From positions 28,776,145 to 28,840,144 of the forward strand of contig OW028574.1 in assembly GCA_932294295.1 (NCBI GenBank): 64,000 bases of DNA. The letters run 5' to 3'. The translations under genes and the position numbers were made by a program. Numbering within the stretch: the first letter of the stretch is position 1; every line of letters starts with the position of its first letter. Shown here piece by piece: positions 48,561-61,180 of the stretch. This DNA comes from Alitta virens (lineage: Eukaryota > Annelida > Polychaeta > Phyllodocida > Nereididae). The notes under the pieces were generated by a model. The model made no database searches, had not been told where the DNA came from, and was given only the letters and a program-made list of their open reading frames with translations.

Positions 48561-48899
48561 GAGCATTTCAATTTTCATTATCATACACATTTCCATATTC
48601 ATGATATTTGTTATTTTTATTGTGTTGTCATGTCATGCATATCTGCTCAGCATATAATCCGTGAACTTCATGTATTGGATGTTATTTATACCTGTAATAA
48701 AAAAATTTATATTAAAAAGACAAATCACGTGTTACTTCGCAAGTTCACTGGTTGTCAGATCAGATTTTCCAATTCCAAAAGGTCCAGACTTCAAGGCCTG
48801 TGAATTTCATCTGATGTTAATATATAGGCACTTAAGGAAGCAAGGTTTGATTTATACAAGGAACTAATTAATGGGAAAATCTTAATGCTAGCTGTATGT

Positions 48900-49210
48900 G
48901 ACAGCTTGGTGGCCTTGTGGTAAAGGCAGCCAGTTAAAGAATTTGTATTTTCTGTTGAACATATTCATTCAATTCCCAGGCCAAGCGCAATCCATTTGCC
49001 ACACGTTGGCTAGATGTAATTTGCGTGTGTCGTTAAATCCGTAGTTTCAGGTGCTGTGATGTCTGCTTTGGCAAGTGGAAGATCTCCCACAAATGTATGC
49101 CATAGGAGACCCCTCCTTCATCTGGCTTGATCTCGTGAACCCTCGTGATTACCAAGTACTGGTCTTGGGTCTGTAGGGCTACAATATCATTGAGTTATTA
49201 ATATCCTATT
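48900..49210 (+). mobile_element. Possible tRNA-derived SINE
   Basis: GGTGGCCTTGTGGTAAAGGC resembles an A box and ATTCAATTCCCAG a degenerate B box, followed by a G/T-rich body. Weaker than the other SINE calls. Confidence 0.4.
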
Positions 49211-49496
49211 ATTTGATAATACAAACAGTTTTTACCTTGTAGCTTTCTGTTACACTAGTCCTTGTGCACCCAACTAATTCTAACACGGTCGCTGTCAAGT
49301 GTTGACTGAGCCCAAAGAAGATTACCAAAGGCAACACTCCCTATACTTCACATTGTAAACGCTGCCTACTTCCCCCAGAATTCCTGGCAGGCTGGGTATT
49401 CTGAGAGTAGTAGGCGCAAACTTTAATTTTGAAATAGCTCTGTGCAGTCCGTAGTTTTTTCAATTTGACAGTTAAAATAGTTAAAATATAATTAGG

Positions 49497-49765
49497 CTTC
49501 ACCTACTTCCGTAGGTGAAGACTTGTTTTTGGTATTATTATTATAAACTTTCCATAGGAAAGTTTATCTTATTATTGTAAGTCTTATTTTTCTTTCTTTA
49601 TTATAAATTCCCGGTAGGGAATTTATATTATTGTTGTACGTCGTAAAAATTATTTTCCTTTCTTATTATTATTATAACTTCCCATAGTAGGGAAGTTATA
49701 TTGTTATTGCCCGTTTTTATAATTTTTCTTATTCTTATTATAACTTCCCTTAGTAGGGAAGTTAT
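49497..49765. repeat. Five spaced perfect hairpins with different stems
   Basis: Stems of 10-11 bp with 3-6 base loops at 49497-49520, 49543-49567, 49602-49627, 49673-49700 and 49740-49765. Stem words are CTTCACCTAC, ATAAACTTTCC, TATAAATTCCC, TATAACTTCCC and ATAACTTCCCT. Each is perfectly paired although the words differ. A half copy of the last is at about 50385. Confidence 0.85.
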
Positions 49766-50069
49766 CTTGTTATTGCCCGTTTTTATAATGCTTTCTTAGT
49801 ACTTTTTGATTTGCAATAACTTAAAAGCAAAAATAGATACAGCTTTGTTTTTTACACATAATATCATATCCTCTTGTCTGAGTCTTCGGCCAGGAAATCT
49901 TGTAGAAATTTAATGAAACTTTTCATTTATTCAAGAAATCAAATTAAATATTGTAAAAACGTTTCCAGAACACTGGCTGGAGGTATTGACATGCAAATAT
50001 TTTTACATACTCCCTGCACATCGGTGGTGTTTGGAAAGGAGTCTTAAGTTGATCTGACTACTGACTACT

Positions 50070-50600
50070 GACTACTGAATTTTCAAAAAAACTAGTTTGA
50101 AATTTTTATGACAAAATTTTTGAAAAGCATGGAAGGAAAATTCCTATTGACTTGCTATTTGGCACTCTTATAGTCCTACCTCAGTACAAATACCAAACCA
50201 AAAATGAGCCCATTTAGTAAAGTGGTCTAGGTGGTACAGGAGTCCAAAGTCTCGTTTTTTGACTGTCTATAACTCGACTCCAAATTGAGATACAGGAATC
50301 TCAAAGACATATTTAGAATCCTTGAAATGTCCTTTTTTAAAAAAAAATATATTGCAATTTGTTCTAGGTAGTTCCCTATATTATTATAACTTCCCTTAGT
50401 AGCCAAATGGTGAGCCTGCTGACTGAACTATGAATTAAAATAAAAAAGTTGTTCGAAATTTTCATGAAATTTTTTTTTAAAACATTAGAAGCAATTATCA
50501 TATTGACTTGCCATTTCATACTTGTATAGTCCTACCCTAGTACAACTACCTTGCAAAAAATGAGCCCATTTGGTAAAGTGGTCTAGGTGGTACACTTTTT
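50070..50600 (+). repeat. Internal duplication of ~170-bp module
   Basis: ATTGACTTGC.ATTT, TATAGTCCTACC, AATGAGCCCATTT and GTAAAGTGGTCTAGGTGGTA occur in order at about 50145-50235 and again at about 50510-50592. The module follows the hairpin cluster and probably belongs to one repeat family. No coding sequence. Confidence 0.7.
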
Positions 50601-51323
50601 TACACACTGCTACTCGTCAGTACCATGGAAGACTCAGTCAAACCAGTTTGTCTGAATTTGCATTATTGTGGATTCTGAATTTCAAGGACCTTAATCAACT
50701 TGGACAAAGTATTTTAGCCCTTGAACTTAAACTTTTGTGAACTAAAAACACCCAATGAAACTGGGATGTTTTCATAAATTTTCAAAAAATGTCTTCATCA
50801 TAGCTCAGTCTTCAGCTATGATCCATCATTTTTTCTGTGGGTTAACCACTTTAACCATATCTTCCACAGAACATCTCAACAGGACACTCATTTCATACTG
50901 CTTTTTTTCTATCCTTCCACTCAAACTGATCTGGGAGGTACAGAAGAATATTCAGTCATAGCAAAAGAACTGATTACAGAATTAAAACTCTGCCTGTTTC
51001 AAGCAAGGTTAAGTTTGTTTAGCTTAGTCTTCCTCGATTAATGTCTGAAATTTAAATGACATAATAAGTGAACTCAATATTGCTTTTTTCTATCTAAAGT
51101 GTACAAAACTGAAAACATTCTTCTTCCACATCATATGAGGACTTTTGTGATATAGATTTTGCCCATACTCTGCAGCTGAATATGAAATTAAATTGGTTTT
51201 GACTTTCACGGCTTTAAAAGGATCTCATGGAAACTTAAATTTGCTGTGTCTGAGTATTCCATGACACTGATGTACAATTTAATTTTAAATATTGGTGATT
51301 TATGTTATTGGTTCATAACCGGT

Positions 51324-51490
51324 TGTAGTATTGTAACATCCACAATACTAGATCTGTACGGTGTCGCCACCTGGCGTAAGGGACAGAAATAAAGGACTTC
51401 GGCTTCCGCCCATACCATGCGGCATTGTTCATTATTTACCTCCCACTACACAGTGATAAATAAGCTAAAATATGCTATCAAAACATTACA
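51324..51490 (+). repeat. 5' LTR
   Basis: Starts TGTAGTATTG, ends ATTACA; contains AATAAA at 51388-51393. Two differences from the 3' LTR. Confidence 0.95.
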
Positions 51491-51491
51491 C

Positions 51492-51504
51492 TGGCGACGA
51501 GGAT
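51492..51504 (+). other. Primer binding site, probably tRNA-Ser(GCU)
   Basis: TGGCGACGAGGAT begins one base after the LTR. Its complement ATCCTCGTCGCCA fits the 3' end of eukaryotic tRNA-Ser(GCU) plus CCA as I remember it. Confidence 0.6.
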
Positions 51505-51552
51505 CACAACAGAAGTATTCCAGGACCCACGGACTTTAAAACTGACAGTGTC

Positions 51553-52239
51553 ATGGCGGAAAACGTCGCGAAAAACATCGCGATTATTCCACATTACTCA
51601 GCTTTTGACTGTCATTCTGAAAACGCAGGAGTACGATGGACCAATTGGATCAACAGGCTCAAAAACAACGGTTTTGTTGCCTACGACATCACTGAAAATG
51701 TCAGAAAGAAGGCTGTAATGCTAACAGTTGGTGAAGACGACCTAAATGACATTGTGGAAGGTTTCAATGCTGCAGACATCACGCCAGGAGATGGAGAAAA
51801 TGCATTTGACAAGCTGGTGGCAGCTCTAGACAAACACTTAAATCCCAAGCAAAACGTGGAATTCCAAAGGTATTTGTTTCGTAAAATGACTCAGCAGTCT
51901 GATGAAACAGTAGAACAATACCATAATCGTCTTGTGAAACTTGCCAAAACATGTGCATTTACTGAGGACGACAAGGAAATCAAGTCTCAGATCATTATGG
52001 GATCCAGAAGTGACAAAGTGACCAGAAAGGGTCTGGGAGAACCTAATCTCATTCTGGTCCAGCTTGTTGAATATGCAAAGACACTTGAGATTACTGCGAC
52101 ACACCATAAAGAAATCAAGCAGGATGAAGCAGTTGGTGTCAAGGCTGTCAGACAAAGGAACGACAAGAAGCGTCATTTCAACAAAGACAAAGGTCAGAGG
52201 TCACATTCAAACTCGCGCTCCTACCTCAACATGTCGTAA
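51553..52239 (+). pseudogene. LTR element gag
   Basis: Frame open from 51472 within the LTR; the likely start is the ATG at 51553 (MAENVAKNI). The product has a short capsid-type domain with RWTNWINRLKNN, a central LDKHLNPKQN and QQSDETVEQYHNRLVKLAK, typical of retrotransposon Gag. The basic C-terminus ends without zinc knuckles. These are encoded in the overlapping pol frame one base on, so either a +1 shift is used or a base was lost near 52190-52235. Confidence 0.8.
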
Positions 52240-55200
52240 CTGTGGAAACAAATGGCCACACAAAGGAGGACAGTCCAATTGTCCAGCTTTCAACGTGCAG
52301 TGCTCCAAATGTAAGAAGCTACATCACTTTCCATCACTTTGCAAGTCCAGTGAGTTCAAACCTCAAAAAGACAATCGTCCCAAACAGAAATTCAACAAAG
52401 TGAACCAAGTAACAGCCGAGGCCTCAGATGACTCGGATGTAGAGTACGTCTATGCTGTAGGCCCAAACAGCAATTTACCGTTCATGCAAGTGATGATCGA
52501 TGGACAACGTGTCCGAATGTTGGTGGACACAGGCGCATCTGCCGACATCATCGATGAACAAACATGGAAGGCCATGAACAGCCCCAAGGAGCTGGATACC
52601 TCCAACACCAGGCTTATTCCTTATGGATCTCAAGGAAGGTTGCAAGTGCTTGGTAGTTTCAATGCAAATCTGCAGAGGAAGGGTCAAGTTCATCAGAGTA
52701 AGGTATTTGTGGTACCAGGACAATCTGGCTGTCTGCTTGGATATGGATCATCTGCTGCATTGGGTATTGTGACTATCAATGCTGTCACCCCCATCATACC
52801 AAATTCTAAGTTTGAGACAGACCATATCGTTGCCACATTTCCGCAGTTATTCGATGGCCTGGGACAACTCAAAGGGATGCAAGTTAAGCTCCACATCGAC
52901 TCATCAGTCCAACCTGTGAGACAACCCCATCGCAGAGTCCCATTCCATCTTCGATCTAAAGTTGAAGAGAAACTTCAAGAGCTAGAAGAAGCTGGAATTA
53001 TTGAGAAAATTGAAGGCCCCACACCATGGGTTTCTCCGATCGTCACTCCACCCAAGCCACATGATCCAACGGAGATTCGTTTGTGCGTGGACATGCGGGG
53101 ACCTAACAAACCCATCCAACGAGAAAGTCACATCACACCAACCATCGAGGATGTACTAGCTGACCTCAATGGCGCCAAGTTCTTCTCCAAATTGGATCTG
53201 AACCAAGGCTACCATCAACTAACTCTTGCCAAGGAGTCCAGATACATCACCACATTCTCAACTCATGTGGGACTGAGGAGATACAAACGGTTAAACTTTG
53301 GGATATCTTGTGCATCTGAGATTTTTCAAAACACCATTCAAACGGTTCTGGAAGGACTCGACGTTGTCATGAATGTCAGCGATGATATCCTGATATATTC
53401 CAGCACAAAGGAGCAACACGAGCAACGTCTGTATGCAACACTCCTGAGGTTACAAGAGCAAGGGTTAACTTTGAATCCAAAGAAATGCATCTTTTGTGAG
53501 ACATCTCTCACATACCTGGGACATCACTTCACAACTGAAGGTGTCACTGTGGACCCGGCCAAGCAGCGTGACATTCAAAATGCCCCTCAACCTACCAACG
53601 CCACCGAAGCCCGCTCGTACCTAGGACTGGCCAATTATTGCGCAAGATTCGTCCCAGGCTTTGCAACCATCACTGCACCACTCAGGAAGATAACAGAAAA
53701 GAATGCTCCATGGGAATGGACCACGGCCATCAATCAGCATTTGATCAGATCAAGGAGATCCTCCTATCAGACAAAGTAATAGCATACTTTGACTCATCAA
53801 GAGCGACCGAAATTCTTGTCGACGCAAGCCCAGTAGGTGTGTCTGCAATCCTTACCCAGAGGTCACAGGACGAGAGAGTACATGTCATCAGTTATGCTAG
53901 CCGTGCACTCAGCCCGACGAGCAACGCTACTCACAACTGGAACGAGAGGCTCTAGCAGTGCTATTCGGATGCGAACGCTTCCACCTGTATCTTTACGGCA
54001 GCCAATTCTCTGTATTCACAGACCACAGACCACTGGTCCCAATGTTCTCTAATTCTCATGCCAAACTATCAGCGCGCATGGAGCGATGGGCACTTCGGCT
54101 CCAGCAGTATCATATGACACTGCAATATCGGCCAGGCAAGGACAATCCAGCGGATTATGCCTCAAGACATCCATCGCCCGTCAAATCGTGCAGCCGATCC
54201 GAGATAGTTGCAGAAGAATATGTCAACTTTATCATCTCACAAGCAACTCCAGACGCTATGGATCTTGTCACCATACAGCAGCAGGTTGCACAGGACACAG
54301 ACATGAAGCTTGTCATGGAAGCCGTATCATCTGGACGATGGGACAAGTCATCGAATGCACTCAAACCCTTTCTTAAAGTCAAATCTGAACTGGCTATATC
54401 AAACGACCACTCTCTGCTGCTCCGAGGCAACCGGATCGTCCTACCAGCATCTCTGAGGCATTCATCCATTGACCTCGCGCACGAAGGACATCAGGGATTG
54501 GTCAAGACAAAACAACTGCTGCGCAGTCGAGTCTGGTTTCCCGGAATCGACGCGTTGGTCGAAGAAATCATTGGAAAATGCATTTCCTGCCAAGCAAACA
54601 TCATCAAACACCAGCGTGAACCTTTACAAATGACAAAGATGCCAGCCGAACCATGGACGTGTCTTGCAGCAGATTTCTATGGATCATTACCCACAGGGGA
54701 ACATCTTCTGGTCATCATAGATGAGCATTCCAGGTTCCCAATTGTAGAGATCACGCACCGCCTAACTGCCAAGGCCATAATTCCTATCTTGGACAAAATG
54801 TTTTCAACCTTCGGAATCCCCACCCAGCTGAAAACTGACAATGGTCCACTGTTCAACAGTCATCACTTCCAAAGGTTTGCAAAGTTTCTCGGTTTCAAGC
54901 ATCACTGCGTTACACCCCTCTGGCCTGAGGCGAACGGTGAAGCTGAAAGATTTATGAAGACACTAGGAAAGGCACTCCGCACAGCAACCTGTGACGGCAT
55001 ACTATGGCAACAGGGTCTGCATACTTTCCTGAGAAACTATCGTGCAACACCACATATCTCGACGCAACTGTCACCAAGTGCAGCTCTGTTTGGTAGGCAA
55101 GTCAACACCAAACTACCGTCAATCTCAAATCATCAGAACACTGACAGTGTTATCCACACCAATGACAAGATCTCCAAAACCAAGATGAAGGCGTATGCCG

Positions 55201-55727
55201 ACCAGAAACGCCATGTCAAAGAAAGCAACATCAACATTGGCGATCTAGTCCTAATTCGCCAACAGAAGGTGAACAAATTATCAACTCCGTATGATCATAA
55301 TCCCTATACAGTCAGCAAGATCCAAGGATCGAGAATCACCACTCATCGACAAGGACACACGATCACACGGAATTCATCATTCTTCAAGTGAATCTCAAAA
55401 GACATCACCATTCGTCAGCAGAATGTGCGTGTAACAGATGATGACTCGGATGATGACATCGACGTATCACCCATAACTGCAGTCGGCATCATACCTCTGC
55501 CGCCGGTGCAGTCGCATGTTGAAGCATCAGCAGCTGAACCTCAGTCGGCCAGACCACAACGGGAACGTTGTGCTCCCCGTCATCTGCAGGACTATGTGCA
55601 TGTAAAAAATAAAAAAAAAAACACTGGGCAAAATAATCCCAGAGCACATAGAGGCACTTGGGCTGTCAACCCTATTTGCCTACTCAACCTGACTTCAGGA
55701 CTCCATGCAAAACAGCTGACCGGTTAG
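52064..55727 (+). pseudogene. LTR element pol: zinc knuckles, protease, RT, RNase H, integrase
   Basis: Zinc knuckles CRNCGNKW and CSKCKKLHH near 52230-52335; protease active site LVDTGASAD at about 52520; RT with FSKLDLNQGYHQL and the variant catalytic box VSDDILIY near 53380; RNase H with LVDASPVGVSA; integrase with HEGHQ, CISC and catalytic blocks ADFYG, KTDNGP and EANGEAERF. Lesions: a frame break near 53720, a one-base loss near 53925 (both in RNase H) and an in-frame TGA at 55389-55391, after which the same frame goes on with an acidic tail and RPQRERCAPRHL. The parts are 52064-53779, 53780-53925, 53940-55391 and 55392-55727. Confidence 0.88.
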
Positions 55728-56061
55728 ACAGTTACAACACAAGAAGAAGAAAGAAGACCAAAATGTGCAAAGACTATTATATGTGTGTAAAGACATCAGA
55801 CTATCTGTCACACTTGAAGACATCAGACTTTAGCAAACATTTATCCAGCAGTACTTCAAATTGTTAAGTTGTACATTCAGTGTTCAGTCTTTAAAATACT
55901 CAAATATCAAAGAACGTTTAGTCACTTTATTCAGTATTTCTAATCAGTATTGCTGTAAAATATTGTAAACAGTATTACTAGTAAATTCACTTAACTTTGA
56001 TATTAATCTAAGCAGTATATCTGTATAACGATAAAAGTTAATATTAACATAACTTGTAACT

Positions 56062-56075
56062 AAGGTAAGGAGGAA
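56062..56075 (+). other. Polypurine tract
   Basis: AAGGTAAGGAGGAA directly before the 3' LTR, the usual plus-strand primer site. Confidence 0.8.
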
Positions 56076-56242
56076 TGTAGTATTGTAACATCCACAATAC
56101 TAGATCTGTACGGTGTCGCCACCTGGCGTAAGGGACAGAAATAAAGGACTTCGGCTTCCGCCCATACCATGCGGCATTGTTCATTATTTACCTCTCACTA
56201 CACAGTGATAAATAAGCTAAAATAAGCTATCAAAACATTACA
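56076..56242 (+). repeat. 3' LTR
   Basis: Same 167 bp as the 5' LTR with two substitutions (C to T, T to A). Confidence 0.95.
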
Positions 56243-56246
56243 CCGG

Positions 56247-59200
56247 TCAACGGTTTAGATAGTGTAAAGAGGAATACCTATCTTCACTTGTAGGTTTGCT
56301 TTGAATACGAGGTATACAAGGTTCGCAAAGTGATTCCAGTTGACTCAGTAAATCCTGTTTTATTTGGGTGACTCTCTTTCCTGAACATTGTACAGTCCAA
56401 TCGGTGTCGTACAATTGAGATTCGTAGCTATCCACCCGAACTATTGAAGTACTGTAAATAAACAATGTTCTCATAACTACAGGACAAAAATTATAGAATT
56501 AAGTTTTAAACAAACCTTGTGAGAAATTATTTTAACATACTTGGAAAAAAAGTCAGTTTCATCAAGGGCGTGAACCTTCAGCGTAAACTTGCTGTCTGGT
56601 GAAATGAGAGATTTTACTATAATTGCTCCATCCAGGTAACCAACTATTAATTTATCACTCTCTTCATCTGCCAAGTACTTCATTAAAGCATTATCTGGAA
56701 AGGAATTATGCGTTACTGGTTAACATTCTACGTGGTTTGAATAACCATGTTAGATATAAAGAGAGCATCTCATTAGCCTATAAATGGGCTATTGATGCCA
56801 ATATGTAAAGTCTCCATGGATAAAAGATTTTTTGAGAGTCAAAATGCTGATCTATCAATCTATCTGTCTATCTATCTATTTATCTATTCTGGTAAGCCAT
56901 ACCTGGATCAGGGTCAGTTGCTCCTATCCTTCCAACCAAATGGCTGACAGGAGCACCTTGTGGTACCTCCATGTTGTAAAACTTTCTTTCCATCTTTGGA
57001 GGGAACTCATTAACATCTTCCAAGTCGATTTCCACAGTTGTTGAACCAACATTCCCTCCAGTGTCTACTGCAGAAAGGATGATTTCCATTGGTGTTGGGT
57101 CAGTTTCTCTGTTGAATACTTTCTTAGATGTAATAACAGCTTCCACTTTTCCAATTGTAGCAACCCTAATGGTAAGCTCAAACAGTGCACTGCCATCTTT
57201 GTCAGATGCGTGAAGAGTGATGACATGACTGTCAACCTCAGCACCTTCTCTCACGCTGCCCTTGTAAGTAGCTAAATTAAACTCTGGAGGATTGTCATTG
57301 ACATTGATTACAATGACTTTAACCTTCATCGTTCCAACTAGGCCAGTTAAGTCTCTTGCCCCTATTTCTGTGGAGAAAAAAGATAATTCCACATGCAGCA
57401 TACTGATATTAGAGTTGTTGCATATACATAATTTTTTAAAGGTATTGATTGACTGTGTACCCATATAAGCCAAAATATTGTTAATGAAAGATTAAAATAG
57501 CGCTGTAATGCAGCAAACCTCATCAAACGTGCATTGAATTCTTGTTGAAGTTTATGCATGAAAGTCAACTGAACCAGATAGTTGCCTTTATCATATAATA
57601 AGCAGTCTACATACTAATTATTAGGTAAATGTTTACTGCAATTCAACTTACCAGATATATGCTAACAGTTTGCTTCCGAGAAAAGTCTATTAAAATCTTA
57701 TAATTCTTGAACCTTGCCATATGGCTAAATGCAAGATTACATGATAACACGTTTCACAGTTTTACAATAGTCTAAAGAGGAAAATATAACTCCCCATTAT
57801 TAATTATCCCCGTGATAATTTCGTGGAATGGAAGTATTTTTTTTTGCTCCCAGTTGACAGCTGACATCATGCATTTCATGGCATGTGATTGAACACTCAA
57901 CATTTCTGATGTGAAGCTTGACAGCAAATCATTTGCTTTGTTTGGTTGTTTGGTTGTTTATAGTTTTTATCTGTTTGATTGTTTGTAGTGATCCTTTGAT
58001 ATTTGTTTTAATTTTGTTGTACTCTCTGAATTGTTTACATGAAATGTGGAATCTGTAACAGCAATTAGGGATGGAAATAGGTTTAGCAGACAATACCTGT
58101 AGCAATGTCATGTTCTGGATCTGTGCAAAATTTCAGTTTGAATTCTATGTAAATATTACTGGGATGACAAGACAAATTTCTCAGTACATGTCTTATTTAC
58201 ATAAAATTTGGCAAAAAGGATTATAATTTTTAAAGGTACATATTAGTCAGGGAGCAATTACAATGAAATAGAAAGCCGTGGGACTTTTGTGATGAAATTA
58301 TAAGCTATATACCATTTTGTGCAGAACTTCAGCTTTCATTTGAGCCATGTTGGCAGTCTGGAAAATGTGTGTTAGAAGTTCTAAATATTATTTTATAAAG
58401 TAATGTTAAAAAGTAATTTCGCCCACTATTTCAACCTTCCACAACAACTTCATTACAGGACAAGACCTAGCGCGGTTTCACAACATAGGGACATCCTGCC
58501 AAAACGGTTTTAACTTGCGCTTTCGAACAATATTGGGAGTACAGCTAGAACCATTAAAACCGCGATACAAAGGTGCAACTTACAAACCAAATTTTATGAA
58601 GATCCGACCAGCAGAAGCCGAGAAAATGTTGATTATAGTACAGGCCTCTCAATATCTAGGATTTTTTAGACGTTGTACTAATACAAATGCGTCCAAATTG
58701 CAACAAGCGACAACAAACTTGAATGATGTTTTTGTGGAAAAATCAGGGCTTGTTTAATTTCAGTTCTGATATTTGCCACTCTAAATTTAATAAAGATACT
58801 AGGTTAGTACTGATTAACACATTTAACAGCTTAAAAAATCATTTTCGGGTTATTTAATGCTTGTGTGGTGGCGCCGCTGTCACGTCACTGCAGTGGCCCC
58901 TGGGAATAAATAATCTCTATTTCTTACTATGTTCTTATTGTTGCGTAAATCACAGAAAACTCAGTGCAAATGTCTTAAAAAAATGTTCAGGGTTATTTTA
59001 CTTGCAAATTTTCTATATCTAGTGATTTATCTCTCTTTTCAAACTCCAATAATCTCTAACATTTTCGCACGTGCCACTAAGACGCTGCGTCATGAGCAAG
59101 TAAACAACATGGAATGCTGCCGATTCATAACTTTTAACTATAATTATTGCGTTTTCGAGGTATGTGGATAAGTGTTGATGCTGTTATTGATGTGTTAAAC

Positions 59201-61180
59201 ACGTAAGGATGGTCAGATTATGGTTCTGTGATGCAACAACTTGTTAATTTAAGAAGGATGGCTTGTGACATCATTCCCGCCGATTCACTGGTTTGTCGAT
59301 ATTTTTGAGGACGGCGCGACTATCAAAACTTTTTTCGTGTGATTTTGTCTCTATCTTTGTAGTATTTTGTAGTTAATAAGCCATATCAGTGGCCAATAAT
59401 TCACATGGACATAGAGAAATATATTGTCTACAGCTCTGACTCAGTAGATTGTTTCCGAAAATTTAGATTATGCTAAATCTTGTCATGGTTTACAAGAGTG
59501 ACTTTTTGAAAATGCCTTATAGGCTAAAAAAAAACCTATGGTATGGCATCAGTCCCTACATCTACATGTAGGGACTGATGGATCGGTCTAGACAAAACCC
59601 ATACAGAAAGTCAATAACCATTTGCATAATTGTCAATAGCTCTTACATTAACATATTATGTAATAATTATTTTGAAACTAACAGATTGTGCAATAATTAC
59701 CAGGGCTCTTACTCAGCAATTTTATGAGCTTCATATAGTTGAACTGCATACACAGATTTTGATCTTTTCAACCCAAAAAATCATCTTGAAATGATGGTTA
59801 TTATGTCATAAGAAAAATTCAGTTACAAATGATAAGCCATGGCCAGGTCTCAGTATTGAGTAGATTCAGAAACCATAGGCGTATCTCAAATGTTATGTTG
59901 TCAGCTTAATGTTTGGAAAAATTATTTGCATTGAATGTCTGTGATTAAATACTCTTGAGATTGCATTGATTTAAAATTTAGGCTTCACTTATCAGAACTT
60001 GAACAATGCCATCAACAAATTTTCTAGTTCAACCAAACATCCGAACTTTGCTTTGCATCATGGTTTTGGTCACACTGATGTATTGCATAATGTAGGTTTG
60101 TAGAATTACATGGAATATATTACATAAGTGTGGCTAAAAAAGTAAAGTGTGGGTTATGGAACCATGGGATTCCTCCGTGGTTGAGAAACCTTAAAAATAA
60201 TGCTAAGAATTGCATGCTAAACCCAAGTCAGTATTGCACAATACTGAACTTCAGTGAATAATGTAAAACAATCCCAGACCTTAAACTTCAAGGATGGGTG
60301 AGACAAGTTATACATCCCATATTTTTTCACCAGATAGGGCTGATCTGGAGAGGCAGATGTCAAGGCAATGAGGCGAATGATGAACTGGATACGATTGCAG
60401 GATCCAGTGGTTGGCAGCCCAGCATGCTACTGCTGAGCTAAGCCCCTGCTCTTCTTAAAATTTAAGTCTGCAGCAGAAGTGATTCTTCCTTCCCTTGGAT
60501 CAGGTTGCTTGATAAATTGACTATGTTAATTTAACAGAAAAGACAGAAAATTGACCTGAGGTGTGTCAATGAAACTGTCAAAAGGCACAACTAGGCCATA
60601 AAGACTAAATAAATACCAATCATAAAGATGTCAATAATAGTGTTGGAGTTACGTGCCGGAAACGAAGTGTGCCACCCTCCCGGCTTACAACTTTTGACCT
60701 AAGTAACTGTAATAGCAAATGTTTTTGCCAAGGGTAAAAATGAATTAATAATACAGAAAGATCTTATTATGCCCGTTTTATAGGCAAGGCTGCCATCGGT
60801 TTCAGCAGAGAGAAAGAGAGAAGAGAGAAAATATATGATGAGGATATTATATGTGTAGTTATTATCATACTGTTTTATGGGCAAACATTTTGCACCTTTG
60901 TCAATATATATGCATACCGCTAATTGTTGAGCTTTTGATGTGTGTTTAATTGTTCAGTAGTAGGTATGATTGGTCATTGCTAAGACAAGTTATTCTTACC
61001 TAGAGTATAAAGCTGCTTTTGAGGATTGTCATATTCCAATTGCCTGGATATGTATAACACTCCGGTGTGTGGATCAATTGCAAAATCTCCAGCTGCGTTG
61101 CCAGATATTATCAAGAAGCTTTCTATGTCATCATCATCGTCTGTGACTTCAACATTCAACGTCAGGTTAGAACCAACGCT
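56247..61180 (-). CDS. Cadherin-superfamily protein, four internal/terminal exons
   Basis: Exons 61000-61180, 56903-57367, 56541-56694 and 56247-56451 (or ending 56278) join in phase with GT-AG borders. The first gives LTLNVEVTDDDDD and FAIDPHTGVLYISRQLEYD, a cadherin repeat. The second gives the calcium linker VNDNPPEF, another repeat, VNEFPPKM and the start of a third with ATDPDPD. The third and fourth complete a repeat and enter a Cys-containing segment (TVQCSGKR, LCEPCIPR), perhaps a membrane-near domain. Cadherins are calcium-dependent adhesion proteins at the cell surface. The last exon meets a TGA at 56247-56249 overlapping the LTR-element target site; a donor-like AG/GTATTC at 56278 offers splicing instead. 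No transmembrane exon was found downstream in the window; more 5' exons must lie beyond it or were missed. Confidence 0.85.
59547..59580. repeat. Perfect 15-bp hairpin
   Basis: CATCAGTCCCTACAT, loop CTAC, then ATGTAGGGACTGATG. Confidence 0.9.
60330..60453 (-). mobile_element. tRNA-derived SINE
   Basis: Minus strand GGGGCTTAGCTCAGCAGTAG is an A box, followed by a diverged body ending in CTCATTGCC...GCCTCTCC, in the order of the SINE at 63725-63915. Confidence 0.6.

Larger units (their letters stand above)
51324..56242 (+). mobile_element. Ty3/Gypsy LTR retrotransposon, full length but broken
   Basis: Two 167-bp LTRs (51324-51490, 56076-56242) differ at two positions. The host CCGGT is duplicated at 51319-51323 and 56243-56247. 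Primer site and polypurine tract are in place, and gag, protease, RT, RNase H and integrase follow in that order, the Ty3/Gypsy order. The RT box reads VSDD rather than YxDD, as in Mag-like elements. Point lesions break pol. Inserted in opposite orientation to the cadherin gene. Confidence 0.95.
57368..60999 (-). other. Cadherin intron
   Basis: 3.6-kb intron. Contains a perfect hairpin at 59547-59580 and a SINE at 60330-60453, plus a copy of a short repeat near 60540-60615. No exon seen. Confidence 0.6.
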
